This document shows, piece after piece, positions 26,628-35,770 of a stretch of 64,000 nt of DNA (position 1 is the first letter of the stretch; each line of letters starts with the position of its first letter). The stretch is taken from the NCBI GenBank assembly GCA_021737945.1, contig JAIPCX010000003.1, forward strand, positions 1 to 64,000. Reading direction: 5' to 3'. A model generated the notes under the pieces. That model made no database searches. It was given only the letters and a program-made list of their open reading frames with translations, and was not told the origin of the DNA. The position numbers were made by a program, and so were the translations under genes. This DNA comes from Polynucleobacter sp. Lineage in GTDB: Bacteria; Pseudomonadota; Gammaproteobacteria; Burkholderiales; Burkholderiaceae_D.

Positions 26628-27427
26628 ATCAGAATGTCGCTCCCAGTGCAGAAGATCAGTTTGATGAAGAGACCTCACGTCAAATTGAAGCCGTTTATCT
26701 GACGCCTGACGTCGCCAATCAGCGCGACAAAGTAGTAGCAATGTTGGCGCCGCGCGCGGGTGAAAATGTATTGGACATAGGTTGCGGGCCTGGCTTAACA
26801 ACGCAGGCGCTGGCGCAGCAGATAGGTGCGACTGGCAAAGTGATTGGTGTGGATATTGCTGCGCCTATGCTTGCGATTGCTTTAAAGCGCTGTGAAAATT
26901 TACCGCAGGTGAGTTTTTCTCACTGCGATATTTTGAGTATGCCGTATGAAAATGCCAGCTTTGATATCGCCTTAGCGACGCAAGTGTATGAGTATGTCGA
27001 AGCGATTGACGATGCGTTGGTTGAATTAGCGCGTGTGATGCGACCAGGTGGCCGAGTCTTACTGGTCGATACGGATTGGGAGTCGTGTGTCTGGGGTAGT
27101 TCGGATGATGCACGTATGCGTCGCGTGATAGATACCTGGAATCAGCACATCCCCGAGCCACAGTTACCGCGCACTCTCAAGTCACGCTTGGAGCGAGCAG
27201 GGTTTGATGATGTAAAGGTCGATGTGATTCCACTCGTGAATCTGGCTTACGATCTTCACACCTATAGCGTGGGTATGTCGAAAGTAATCGGTAATTTTGC
27301 GGCAGGACGGAATGGTCTATCTGCTCAGGATATTGCAGAGTGGCAGGCTGACTTGAAAAAGCAGGGTGACAAAGGACAGTATTTTTTCAGCCTGAATCGT
27401 TACGTCTACTTGGCTGAGCGGGGATAA
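26624..27427 (+). CDS. class I SAM-dependent methyltransferase
   Basis: A 267-residue soluble methyltransferase. Motif I is VLDIGCGPGLTTQALA (about 47-62), motif II-like acidic residue in VIGVDIAAPML (about 72-82), SHCDILSMPYEN and the post-motif LARVMRPGGRVLLVDTDWE (about 130-148). This is the UbiE/Methyltransf_11 style. It is translationally coupled (ATGA) to the MHS transporter, hinting that the imported compound or a derivative is methylated; the substrate is unknown. A hairpin overlaps the stop codon. Confidence 0.87.
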   Translation: MNQNVAPSAEDQFDEETSRQIEAVYLTPDVANQRDKVVAMLAPRAGENVLDIGCGPGLTTQALAQQIGATGKVIGVDIAAPMLAIALKRCENLPQVSFSHCDILSMPYENASFDIALATQVYEYVEAIDDALVELARVMRPGGRVLLVDTDWESCVWGSSDDARMRRVIDTWNQHIPEPQLPRTLKSRLERAGFDDVKVDVIPLVNLAYDLHTYSVGMSKVIGNFAAGRNGLSAQDIAEWQADLKKQGDKGQYFFSLNRYVYLAERG

Positions 27428-27437
27428 GTATCCCCGC
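27418..27437. terminator. hairpin at the convergent 3' ends of the methyltransferase and terC
   Basis: GCGGGGATA pairs perfectly with TATCCCCGC around a tiny loop. It includes the methyltransferase stop codon and lies 25 bases from the terC stop. There is no long T run on either side, so terminator strength is uncertain. Confidence 0.5.
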
Positions 27438-27461
27438 TTCGTCACAGCGGGTATAGGGTAA

Positions 27462-28211
27462 TTATGCGTCGTTGCTTGCTGCAGGAGCTTCTTCCTTGTT
27501 CGACTTTTGGGCCAACCACCAGCCAGCTATGACTACCAAGGCAGCTCCCATCACACCGGTCAGACTTAATCTGAGACCTAGTTCAGGAAAATGCAGCGCG
27601 CTCGTAGGCAGTAAGTTGGCTACCGTGTCCGCAATTGCTAGGTCGGTGGAGATCATCGACCCGCCGAGGTAGCCTAAAAGAGCGGCACCGCCCGTGACTA
27701 ATCCTGGAATGCGATCCATCATTTTCAGGACTATAGAGCTACCCCAGATGACGATGGGTATGCTGACCATGATTCCTAAGGTCACCAGCAGGATTTTGTG
27801 ATCGGCATGTGCCTGTTCTGCGGCACTGGCAACGGCAATCACATTGTCGATGCTCATGGCAAGGTCAGCAATGATGATGGTTTTGATGGCGGTGGAGAGT
27901 CGGTCGCCGCCGTCTATGTCACCCGCATCATCGCCTTCATCGCTCAATAGTTTGGCTCCTATCCAGAGTAGTAGCAAACCGCCTATGAGTTTCAGGTAGG
28001 GTAGGGTGAGCAAACTGACTGCAAAGCTAATCAAAAGAATTCGAATAACAATCGCACCCATGGTTCCGTAAAGAATGCCTTTGGAGCGCATTTCTACGGG
28101 CAGATTTTTACAAGCGAGTGCGATGACAATCGCGTTGTCGCCTCCAAGCAGTATGTCAATCAGTATGATTTGGCCGATGACGACCCAGCTGAGTTCCTGA
28201 AGAAATTCCAT
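27462..28211 (-). CDS. TerC family membrane protein (YjbE-type)
   Basis: A 249-residue integral membrane protein with about seven helices. The family hallmark appears twice: IDILLGGDNAIVIAL (about 18-32) and ADLAMSIDNVIAVASA (about 115-130), each contributing Asp/Asn residues thought to bind a divalent metal ion. A charged, Asp-rich loop (SDEGDDAGDIDGGDR, about 90-104) faces one side. TerC proteins are linked to tellurite resistance, manganese export and metalation of exported proteins. It sits 24 bases downstream of a channel gene on the same strand, opening an ion-transport island that also has a channel-fused TerB-like domain. Confidence 0.9.
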   Translation of the reverse strand: MEFLQELSWVVIGQIILIDILLGGDNAIVIALACKNLPVEMRSKGILYGTMGAIVIRILLISFAVSLLTLPYLKLIGGLLLLWIGAKLLSDEGDDAGDIDGGDRLSTAIKTIIIADLAMSIDNVIAVASAAEQAHADHKILLVTLGIMVSIPIVIWGSSIVLKMMDRIPGLVTGGAALLGYLGGSMISTDLAIADTVANLLPTSALHFPELGLRLSLTGVMGAALVVIAGWWLAQKSNKEEAPAASNDA

Positions 28212-28235
28212 AAATTACTTTCTTGATCTGTTCTA

Positions 28236-29177
28236 TTAGGATGACCGTTGAGATAGCGACGGATCTTTTTGGGCGTTTTTTTCTTCTCTAACTTGGCGTT
28301 CAATGGCTTGAACTTTTTCATCGCTCATACCAAATTGTTTCTTCAATCGTTCAAGATTTTCTCTTTCTTCCTCGGTGACGATTCCGTCAGCAAGAGCCTC
28401 ACGAATGGTGCTTTCGAACATAACTTCGCGTCGCTCGACCTGGGTGGTATACGCGGTAGCAACCACGCCAGTCAAAATAGCTGCGAGCGCGATTCCCAGA
28501 ATCTGCGTTAAAACCACCAACACAATACCGACCACGGATACCGGATCGACGTTACCCCAACCCGAAATAATAGTCAGCAAATACCATTTCATGGTTGCTG
28601 GAATCGAAGGAAAAACATCCGGCTGCAGATGGCCTTCGGCGATATAAATCAACGATGAACAAAGCAGGCATGAAATCAGCAGCAAGAACATGGCCGATGT
28701 GAATGATTCACGCTCAATTTTGATCGCTTCTGCCAAATCTGAAAGTGCGCTGTTATAGCGCGATAACTTGAAAATCCGCATCAGTCTGAACAGACGTAAG
28801 AAACGCAAATCTATACCTGGCATCAGCAACTGCAAATAAAATGGAACCGTGCCAAAAAAATCGATGAATCCGTAAAAACTGAAGATATATTCCTTACGGC
28901 CACGCCACGTATCGCCATGCGACGCTTCATATTTAACGCCATAGGACCATACGCGCAGAAGGTACTCCGCCGTAAAAATCATCACGCTGACGACGTCAAA
29001 AATATGAAAATAGTATTCGTAGGCTTCGTGCAGATCGTGCACAGATTCCAAGATAATTGCCAGCACATTTAATACAACTACAGTGGCAATAAAAATTTCG
29101 CAGAAACGCGCTGCTTTGTTGTGGATTGATCCATCCAGCAATTCATAGACGCGAGTTTGAAGTGATTTCATGAGCAT
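28236..29177 (-). CDS. voltage-gated-type ion channel with GWGN filter
   Basis: A 313-residue six-helix member of the voltage-gated ion channel superfamily. S1-S4 span about 25-140; S4 has regularly spaced arginines (DLRFLRLFRLMRIFKLSR, about 123-140). The pore loop reads LTIISGWGNVDP (about 201-212), not TVGYGD, so K+ selectivity cannot be assumed. After S6 comes a cytosolic helical tail, REALADGIVTEEERENLERL (about 259-278) then SDEKVQAIERQVREE, which is closely repeated in the channel at 35868-36785. The start has no good ribosome site; an ATG two codons further in is equally possible. Likely co-transcribed with terC. Confidence 0.85.
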   Translation of the reverse strand: MLMKSLQTRVYELLDGSIHNKAARFCEIFIATVVVLNVLAIILESVHDLHEAYEYYFHIFDVVSVMIFTAEYLLRVWSYGVKYEASHGDTWRGRKEYIFSFYGFIDFFGTVPFYLQLLMPGIDLRFLRLFRLMRIFKLSRYNSALSDLAEAIKIERESFTSAMFLLLISCLLCSSLIYIAEGHLQPDVFPSIPATMKWYLLTIISGWGNVDPVSVVGIVLVVLTQILGIALAAILTGVVATAYTTQVERREVMFESTIREALADGIVTEEERENLERLKKQFGMSDEKVQAIERQVREEKNAQKDPSLSQRSS

Positions 29178-29610
29178 TGTCGAGCTGACAACATCAGCGT
29201 TATTGTTATTTTGACGTGAATAAATTACTGCAGTGTTAATTACAGACTATCGTTATCAAGGGATAAGTACTAAATTTCTGCAAAATCCGGTACCCGAAGT
29301 ATATACCTGCTAACCCTAAAATTTCCACTGAGCACATTCATCAAAAAACAGTAAAACAGCTATTTTCACCATAGATAATTATTTGAAAATTGCTTAGTTA
29401 ATATTTTGGAATGCAATAATTGAGTTTCATTAATTGCCAATCTCGTTTTTAGCCAGCTACACTCTAGGGGTTAGGGGGGATGATTCTCCACCAATGCACA
29501 AACTGTGGCGATTTCTAATCAATTTGGTGTCGATCACATAGTCGTCAGGTTCAGCCGCCGTCGGCAGCTTGATATAAAAATTACAAACTGGGCAGCCGCC
29601 GCTGATTTTC
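29178..29610. other. 433-base divergent intergenic region
   Basis: AT-rich gap between two divergent channel genes. I see no gene with a convincing ribosome site. CAGCCGCCG occurs twice (29552-29560 and 29593-29601), the second copy just before the ATG of the tandem-sensor channel. Promoters must lie here for both directions but cannot be placed with confidence. Confidence 0.5.
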
Positions 29611-31212
29611 ATGAGTGAACACGCTAATTCCACTAAGGCAGTAACGCCATTTCGACAATCTCTTTATGAGTTGCTGCTTGATGAGCGAAATAAGTCTGGC
29701 AAAAAATCGTTCATTAATCGATTTACGCTGCTTCTCATACTGGTCAATTTATTTGTGCTGTTGCTGGAATCAGCGCCTGCAATTTATGCACCTTACCACG
29801 ACCTGTTTTTTGCATTCGATGTATTTTCGGTCGGAGTCTTTTCGATAGAGTATTTGCTGCGATTATATTTGGCACCCGAAGATCCAGAGTTCGCGAATAA
29901 ATCTTCGCCACGCCTGGCCTACATGACCAGCGTTCTGGGTGTGATTGACCTGCTAGCAATTGCGCCGTTTTTTGCCGGGCTATTGTTTGCCATGGATACG
30001 CGAGTCTTGCGAGTCATTCGGTTGTTGCGGATATTAAAAATTTCTCAGATATTTATTGAGGGAACGCGCGAATTTATACAGCTCAATCGTGGCCGAACGC
30101 TGCGACAGAAAGTACATGCCCTGTTGTTCACCAGTGATTATGGCGGACGGCTTAATCAAGCCATCGAGTTTTTCCTGATTTTTTGGATTGTGATTTCGGT
30201 GCTGTCTATCGTGCTCGAATCCGTTGAAGGCATTAATGCCCACTTTTCGCACCATTTTGCGGTGCTGGACGTAGCATCATTTGTGGTTTTTTTCATTGAA
30301 TATTCACTGCGTATTTATGCCTATCCAGAAGAAAACTTAAAACAGTCGTCGTTCATGTCGCGCTTTAACTTTATGCGCTCGCCCTCAGGCCTGTTGGATT
30401 TGATGGCGATACTTCCATTTATGTTGGAACTTGTATTAGGTGGAACGCTGGATTTGCGTTTCCTTCGTATCGTTCGAATGCTCAGGCTGCTTAAGTTAGG
30501 TCGTTATTCGTCAGCTAGCGACACCATGTTTAGCGTCATCAAAAAAGAAATGCCAGTACTCACCGCTGGCATGTTCATGATCGTAATCCTGGTGTTTATG
30601 ATGGCAGCTTTTGGTTATCTGTTAGAGCGCGATGCTCAGCCAGACAAGTTTGAAAACATTCCTCAGTCTATCTACTGGGCAGTGATTACCCTGGCCTCTG
30701 TCGGCTATGGCGATATTTCGCCTGTCACACCGGGTGGCCGATTAATTACGGTATTGCTTGCTTTGGTAGGCATCGGTATTTTTGCTATTCCGGCCGCTAT
30801 TTTGGCTTCAGGCTTTACCGATCAAATGCGTTCAAGGCGTGATCAAATCCGGCATGATTTGTTAGTCATGGCGCGCGACATTGATTTCGATGGTGAAGGG
30901 CATCAGGAGTTTGTTGATTATGCTAAGAGCCATCATTTATCGATGCCGGAAATTAATCAAATAATCCAGCAGATTAATGATGAGGCAGAACAATCTGAAC
31001 CACCGAATACAGATCTGCAATCCTTGGTGCTGGCAGCGGACAATCCACAGTTTGCGTTAGCTCAGTATCGAACGCTGGTAGCCCATCTTTCCCAGTTGGC
31101 GGCCATTGCTGATACAGAATACATCTCCCGTCAATTACAGGTCTCGGGCCAGTCTACCGAGCTTGAGCGCTCGGTCTGGGAGCGGGTAGAAAAATCACGA
31201 CCCGAATCGTGA
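29611..31212 (+). CDS. potassium channel with two tandem voltage-sensor domains
   Basis: A 533-residue channel with unusual architecture. First voltage sensor: S1 about 35-56, S2 63-87, S3 105-126, S4 128-146 with RVLRVIRLLRILK. It has no pore. A 35-residue linker (about 147-180) leads to a second complete sensor: S1 183-203, S2 215-238, S3 258-278, S4 281-298 (DLRFLRIVRMLRLLKLGR). Then S5 (about 314-338), a canonical K+ filter TLASVGYGD (360-368) and S6 to about 402. The cytosolic tail (about 405-533) is helical and acidic. So one pore is attached to two sensors, VSD-VSD-pore. Each half resembles the other and the neighbouring channels, pointing to internal duplication with loss of the first pore. 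Function inferred as voltage-dependent K+ flux. Confidence 0.88.
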   Translation: MSEHANSTKAVTPFRQSLYELLLDERNKSGKKSFINRFTLLLILVNLFVLLLESAPAIYAPYHDLFFAFDVFSVGVFSIEYLLRLYLAPEDPEFANKSSPRLAYMTSVLGVIDLLAIAPFFAGLLFAMDTRVLRVIRLLRILKISQIFIEGTREFIQLNRGRTLRQKVHALLFTSDYGGRLNQAIEFFLIFWIVISVLSIVLESVEGINAHFSHHFAVLDVASFVVFFIEYSLRIYAYPEENLKQSSFMSRFNFMRSPSGLLDLMAILPFMLELVLGGTLDLRFLRIVRMLRLLKLGRYSSASDTMFSVIKKEMPVLTAGMFMIVILVFMMAAFGYLLERDAQPDKFENIPQSIYWAVITLASVGYGDISPVTPGGRLITVLLALVGIGIFAIPAAILASGFTDQMRSRRDQIRHDLLVMARDIDFDGEGHQEFVDYAKSHHLSMPEINQIIQQINDEAEQSEPPNTDLQSLVLAADNPQFALAQYRTLVAHLSQLAAIADTEYISRQLQVSGQSTELERSVWERVEKSRPES

Positions 31213-31351
31213 TGTCGCGATTAAAATAGGAGCATTGGATAAATGTCGTTCAATTATTTTAATATTTTGTTACTTAGTAGAGTAGCTATAAATATAATTC
31301 AATAGTAGTTTTTGTTGTGTTGGCAGTAAATTTCATTGGAGGGGGTTAGAA

Positions 31352-32683
31352 ATGAATAGCTATATAAAAATTGCCGGTTTATTCGTTCTGGCATTCATCG
31401 TGAATGCCGTTGCGCCTTCGCTGCTTGGTCACATAGGCCACCTAGAAGGAGCTGAAGCCGCCATTGCATCCAGCCTTTGGTGTCTAGGCTTATTTTTTAT
31501 ATTTGGTTGGTCTTGCAGCCGCCTAGCCGAAGGCACTATTTTTCCAAGTTTCACTTTGCAGCTACTTATCGGTATCGTGCTTCACGATGCACTAGCCCCG
31601 CTCTCGGTTCAAGTAGTGTTGGCGGTTGTCGTTTGTACTTCGTTGGCTGCAATTATTTTAAAATCCGGTGGCGACGAAATCGAACGAAAAGAATTTTTAG
31701 AAATCGCTTTTCCGACAGTGATGATTGCGGTAGCTGGTTTTTTAATAACGTTTTTCATCATGTTCGGTATATTGATGGCTCTTGGCTTGGATGGAAAAAC
31801 ATCCGCGCTGCTATCTGCCATCATCGGATCGACGGATCCTGCAGCATTGATTCCAACGCTAAAGCAGCTGGTATTTAAAGACGAGTACAAGCGACTAACT
31901 GGTTTGTCGGTAGCCGAGAGCGCACTTAACGATGCGGTTGGTGCAATTTTTACTGCATCGATCGCAGGTATTATTCTGGCCGGCGGTAATGTTGATACTC
32001 TCAGTAATTTATCTACTGGCCTTTTTAGCGGTGAAAATCTAGTTCACCTCGGACAGCAATTTTTATTCGGTACGGTCGCTGGTGTGATTGGCTGGGGCGT
32101 AATGTATTTTTATGAAAAGTATAAATCTGAGCACCATTCAAGTGGCAATGATGAAGCCAAGTACGATTTTGCTATCATTTTAGCAGTGCCATTAGTAACT
32201 TTTTTACTTGCTCAGAGTATTCATGGCAATGGTTTCCTCGCTGCTTTTGTTGCGGGTCTGCTGGCTAATTTCAATCATTCAGCAGACCATTTCCATGGTC
32301 AATTACACAATCTTGAAACGCAGATTGAGTCAGTCGCCAAGCCAACTATTTTTATGATGGTGGGGCCATTTGTTGCTCTGTCTGATCTTGCGGATACGGC
32401 TCTACTTGGATTGATTGTGGCAGTGCTATTTATGTTTGTTGCGCGTCCTATCGCTGTAATGGTGTCGCTGCTGCCAACGAATGTGTCCATGCGCGAAAAA
32501 TTATTTATGTGTGCCGTGCGCGAAACGGGTGTAATTCCCGTTGTGCTGGCTGTTGTAACCGTGTCGCAATTTCCTGATCTAAAGCTTCTGATGCCCTTAA
32601 CAGCATGGACCGTTATTTGGACATTGACATTTTTACCTGCAATAACCCCTTGGTGGTCTAAGAAATTGGGGTTAGTAAACTAA
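31352..32683 (+). CDS. CPA1-type Na+(K+)/H+ antiporter
   Basis: A 443-residue, roughly 12-helix monovalent cation:proton antiporter. Signature residues are in IIGSTDPAALIPTLKQL (about 157-173) and GLSVAESALNDAVGAIFTAS (about 184-203), where the ND pair is the CPA1-type ion-binding site; HGNGFLAAFVAGLLANFNHS and CAVRETGVIPVVLAV are late helices. GGAGGGG lies upstream of the ATG. It is followed by a strong Rho-independent terminator. Expected to exchange Na+ or K+ for H+ across the inner membrane, in keeping with the K+ channels and Trk genes around it. Confidence 0.88.
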   Translation: MNSYIKIAGLFVLAFIVNAVAPSLLGHIGHLEGAEAAIASSLWCLGLFFIFGWSCSRLAEGTIFPSFTLQLLIGIVLHDALAPLSVQVVLAVVVCTSLAAIILKSGGDEIERKEFLEIAFPTVMIAVAGFLITFFIMFGILMALGLDGKTSALLSAIIGSTDPAALIPTLKQLVFKDEYKRLTGLSVAESALNDAVGAIFTASIAGIILAGGNVDTLSNLSTGLFSGENLVHLGQQFLFGTVAGVIGWGVMYFYEKYKSEHHSSGNDEAKYDFAIILAVPLVTFLLAQSIHGNGFLAAFVAGLLANFNHSADHFHGQLHNLETQIESVAKPTIFMMVGPFVALSDLADTALLGLIVAVLFMFVARPIAVMVSLLPTNVSMREKLFMCAVRETGVIPVVLAVVTVSQFPDLKLLMPLTAWTVIWTLTFLPAITPWWSKKLGLVN

Positions 32684-32710
32684 TCAATACCTCCTTAACA
32701 TGCTCTAAGT

Positions 32711-32737
32711 AAAAGGCCCCGACAGGGGCCTTTTTTT
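32711..32737 (+). terminator. Rho-independent terminator of the antiporter gene
   Basis: AAAGGCCCC pairs with GGGGCCTTT around GACA, followed by a run of seven T. It lies between convergent genes, and the AAAA on its left gives a short T run on the minus strand, so it may also serve the flavoprotein gene. Confidence 0.9.
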
Positions 32738-32768
32738 ATTTGCGGTGTTTATCTGCGCGTTAAGAGAG

Positions 32769-34250
32769 TTAGTGATAAAGATTTTCTACTCGACCTTCGG
32801 CATCAACGCGATAGCAGCGCAAATCCAGTTGAAAAACTTCTGGCTTCACAATGGACTTGCCACGCAACATGCGTGCGCATTCTTGCAAGCCCTCAGGAAC
32901 TGAAGGGTGAGGAAAAATCAGCTCGGCGAGTTGATCGATACTCGCATCCAACGCAATCATTAAGGCGACTGCCTGGCTAGTGCTCGAAGCATGATTACCC
33001 ATGACGCGCATGCCAAGAATTTTCATCTCGTCATCATCTGTGACCAAAATCTTAAAGAAGCCACCGGTTTTTCCCATAGCAATTGCGCGATTAATATAGC
33101 GGTAATCCATCATCGCCATGCGGTAGGGTAGTTTACGTTTACGCGCCTGTGTTTCATTCAGTCCCACAGCGGCGACCTCGGGATTCAAAAACATGATGGT
33201 AGAGATGTTTTCATAAATCAGGTCGCGCGCTGGTTTGCCAAAGATGCGTTCAACCGCATAACGACCCTCCAGTTCACCAACATTAACCAGAGAGATATCG
33301 GCAGTAAAATCGCCGACAGCATAGATATTCGATACAGTAGTTTGCGTTGCATTATCGATGCAATAACCGCGCTCATTGAGTTGAACCCCGGCGGCCTCTA
33401 GCCCTAAATTATCGGTGGTTGCGGCACGACCAACAGAAATAAGCGCATTATCGACGAGGTGGGTTTCGCGGCGCCCATCTTTATAGTTCAGCACATACTC
33501 GACTTTTCCATCGACGATTTTCATGGATTCTAGCGATGAGCCGCGATGGATTACCACACCATTGTTTTCAAGATTTGCCGCGAGTGCCGATGAAATGTCC
33601 TCATCCTCAAACGGTAAGATGCGATCTTCTTTATCAATTAAAAAAACCTTGGTTCGACCATAGTTGGAAAAAATAGTCGCAAATTCACAGCCGATAACAC
33701 CGGCACCGAGGATCACTATGCTCTCGGGAAAATCAGGTAAAGAAGCAATCCCGTCGCTGGTGAGAATGATTTTTTCATCAATCGGAATCGTTGGTAGGTA
33801 GCGCGGATGACTGCCGATGGCCAGCACAATATTTTCTGCCCAGATGATTTCGCAACTTCCATCAGATAGAGTAATTTCTATTTCATTTTTGCTAATCAGC
33901 TTCCCATGGCCATGAAACTCCGATAGCAGTTCTTTTTGTTTGAAATAATTAATCTGTTCACGGAGCTGAGCATATTTTTCACCCACGGCACGATGCATTT
34001 CACGAATCACCGCCGAAAAGCTGAGATCACAATCATTAACCGTATAGCCATAATCCGTGTGGCGGGTGCTCTTATAGCTTTCAGATAGCTCCCAAAGTGT
34101 CTTGGAGGACAGTGCGCCATTAAAAATACCTGCGCCACCGACCTTATTTTTTTCTATTAATGCGACCTTTTTTCCAAAGTCGAGGCCACGCATCATCGCG
34201 GCAAAGCCCGAGGGTCCGCCGCCTATGACGCATAAGTCAAATTTCTTCAT
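32769..34250 (-). CDS. SthA/Lpd-like pyridine nucleotide-disulphide oxidoreductase lacking the redox cysteines
   Basis: A 493-residue FAD flavoprotein. FAD-binding GGGPSGFAAMMRG (about 9-21), NAD(P)-binding VILGAGVIGCEFATIFSNYG (about 178-197) and the second FAD motif NIYAVGDFTADISLVN (about 306) are intact, and the dimerisation-domain motif HPSVPEGLQE (about 441) is present. The segment that should hold the active disulphide (GGxCLNxGCxPSK) reads GGAGIFNGALSSKTLWE, with no Cys. Soluble transhydrogenase SthA also lacks the full Cys pair, so an NAD(P) transhydrogenase or a diaphorase is likelier than dihydrolipoamide dehydrogenase. Convergent with the antiporter. Exact reaction unknown. Confidence 0.82.
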   Translation of the reverse strand: MKKFDLCVIGGGPSGFAAMMRGLDFGKKVALIEKNKVGGAGIFNGALSSKTLWELSESYKSTRHTDYGYTVNDCDLSFSAVIREMHRAVGEKYAQLREQINYFKQKELLSEFHGHGKLISKNEIEITLSDGSCEIIWAENIVLAIGSHPRYLPTIPIDEKIILTSDGIASLPDFPESIVILGAGVIGCEFATIFSNYGRTKVFLIDKEDRILPFEDEDISSALAANLENNGVVIHRGSSLESMKIVDGKVEYVLNYKDGRRETHLVDNALISVGRAATTDNLGLEAAGVQLNERGYCIDNATQTTVSNIYAVGDFTADISLVNVGELEGRYAVERIFGKPARDLIYENISTIMFLNPEVAAVGLNETQARKRKLPYRMAMMDYRYINRAIAMGKTGGFFKILVTDDDEMKILGMRVMGNHASSTSQAVALMIALDASIDQLAELIFPHPSVPEGLQECARMLRGKSIVKPEVFQLDLRCYRVDAEGRVENLYH

Positions 34251-34509
34251 AAATCGCTCATTCTCTGAATCAGGCAGTTCGCTGGCCTAGGGAGCAGCCA
34301 ACGGCTTGTATTTGCATAGACAACAATGCGTTAGCCGCAACGACTGAATACGGCGGATCCGTAATTGTCTGGGGAAATAATTTAACAGGTTTTAGTTACC
34401 TGAGAGTAATAGACACTAAAATAGTAATGAAAATAATTCCGCTTAATTCGCCGCGCTATCAATTTAGAAATGGCCGGTAATTTCCTATAAAAATAAGCAA
34501 CAACGACTT

Positions 34510-35763
34510 ATGAACGATACGTCCAATTCAATTTTCCCCTCGTCGCTGTCAGGGTGGCGATTGAAGTGCTACACCATCATTTTTGAAGCCGACACGGTGA
34601 TGGGCAAGCGATTTGATGTGGTGCTGCTGTGGAGCATAGTGATCAGCCTGATTGTGATCATGATAGACAGCATGCAGGACATCCATGCCGAGTTCAAAGA
34701 AATTTTGGGCATAGTGGAATGGTTCTTTACCATCCTCTTTACGCTGGAGTACGTGGCGCGTCTGGTTTGTAGCCCCAATCCTGTACGTTATGCAAAAAGT
34801 TTTCTGGGAGTGATAGATTTACTTTCAATCTTACCCAGCTTTGTTTCGCTTATTGTTCCCGAGGCTTACGTCCTGTTGGATGTCCGAATTCTGCGGCTGT
34901 TACGAATTTTCCGCATACTCAAGCTGACAGGTTATGTCGAGGAATACCAGTGGCTGATGCTGGCCGTGGCAGATAGTCGCAGAAAAATTGGTGTTTTCAT
35001 TTCCATTATTTTGACCTTAGTGGTCATACTGGGCACGATGCTCTATGTGGTCGAGGGACCAGTTAACGGCTTTACCAGTGTGCCAACGTCGATCTATTGG
35101 GCTATTTCGACAATAACGACCGTGGGCTTTGGCGATATCACTCCGAAGACTGATGCCGGCCGATTTATTGCATCACTAATGATGATGTTTGGCTGGGGCA
35201 TATTGGCTGTACCCACCGGTATCGTGTCTGCTGAAATGATTGCCCAACATGCGGTGAAAAAAACACTGTCCGAATCAACGACACGAACCTGCCACAGCTG
35301 CATGACTGAGGGTCACAGTGCTGAAGCACGTCATTGTCTTCATTGTGGAGATAAGCTGACTGAGTATTTTGGTGAGGCGCCCAATCTTACGCCACGCATT
35401 GCTATGGCATCGGCCATCATTTATATGATTAATGCGGATGGCAAGATCGAACCCGAGGAAATAGGGCGACTGGTCACTGCTGTTAGAAACGATAGAGAGC
35501 TATTGGAAGTGGCGACACGTTATACGAAATTTCATAGCGCCGACGATTTTTTAATTCAAGCTAGCGAACTGTTAAATCGCGAACAAAAGCTCTCGGTATT
35601 GGTCAATCTCTATGACGCCATACTGGCTAATGGCCAACCAGTGCCTCAGGAGGTTGATTTGTTCGAACGCTTTATGAGTAGCTTTGGTTATCAGCACGAA
35701 GAATTCAAACCATTCTTCACTTCTATCGCGGTTAAGAATAACCGCGATTTATTCAGCCACTGA
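34510..35763 (+). CDS. K+ channel fused to a zinc ribbon and a TerB-like domain
   Basis: A 417-residue fusion. Residues 30-245 form a six-helix voltage-gated-type channel: S4 is DVRILRLLRIFRILKL (about 124-139), and the filter is TITTVGFGDITP (201-212), a K+-type sequence. Next is a zinc ribbon with Cys261, Cys264, Cys276 and Cys279 (CHSC...CLHC). Residues about 295-405 are an all-helical domain resembling TerB/DjlA-type regions, with the acidic metal-site-like loop NADGKIEPEE (308-317). TerB-like domains are linked to the TerC stress system, and a terC gene lies 6 kb away in this island. The fusion suggests channel gating by a metal or by a TerB partner. A perfect hairpin overlaps the final codons. 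Confidence 0.87.
   Translation: MNDTSNSIFPSSLSGWRLKCYTIIFEADTVMGKRFDVVLLWSIVISLIVIMIDSMQDIHAEFKEILGIVEWFFTILFTLEYVARLVCSPNPVRYAKSFLGVIDLLSILPSFVSLIVPEAYVLLDVRILRLLRIFRILKLTGYVEEYQWLMLAVADSRRKIGVFISIILTLVVILGTMLYVVEGPVNGFTSVPTSIYWAISTITTVGFGDITPKTDAGRFIASLMMMFGWGILAVPTGIVSAEMIAQHAVKKTLSESTTRTCHSCMTEGHSAEARHCLHCGDKLTEYFGEAPNLTPRIAMASAIIYMINADGKIEPEEIGRLVTAVRNDRELLEVATRYTKFHSADDFLIQASELLNREQKLSVLVNLYDAILANGQPVPQEVDLFERFMSSFGYQHEEFKPFFTSIAVKNNRDLFSH
35725..35748. terminator. hairpin within the last codons of the TerB-fused channel
   Basis: ATCGCGGTTA pairs perfectly with TAACCGCGAT around AGAA, followed by TTATTC. It lies inside the reading frame, 13 bases before the stop codon. It is the first of three hairpins between two convergent channel genes. 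Confidence 0.5.
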
Positions 35764-35770
35764 TCAGCTG

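Noticed and set aside
32769-34250. Naming the flavoprotein dihydrolipoamide dehydrogenase or mercuric reductase
   Set aside because: The redox-active Cys pair required by both is absent, and no E1/E2 or mer genes are adjacent.
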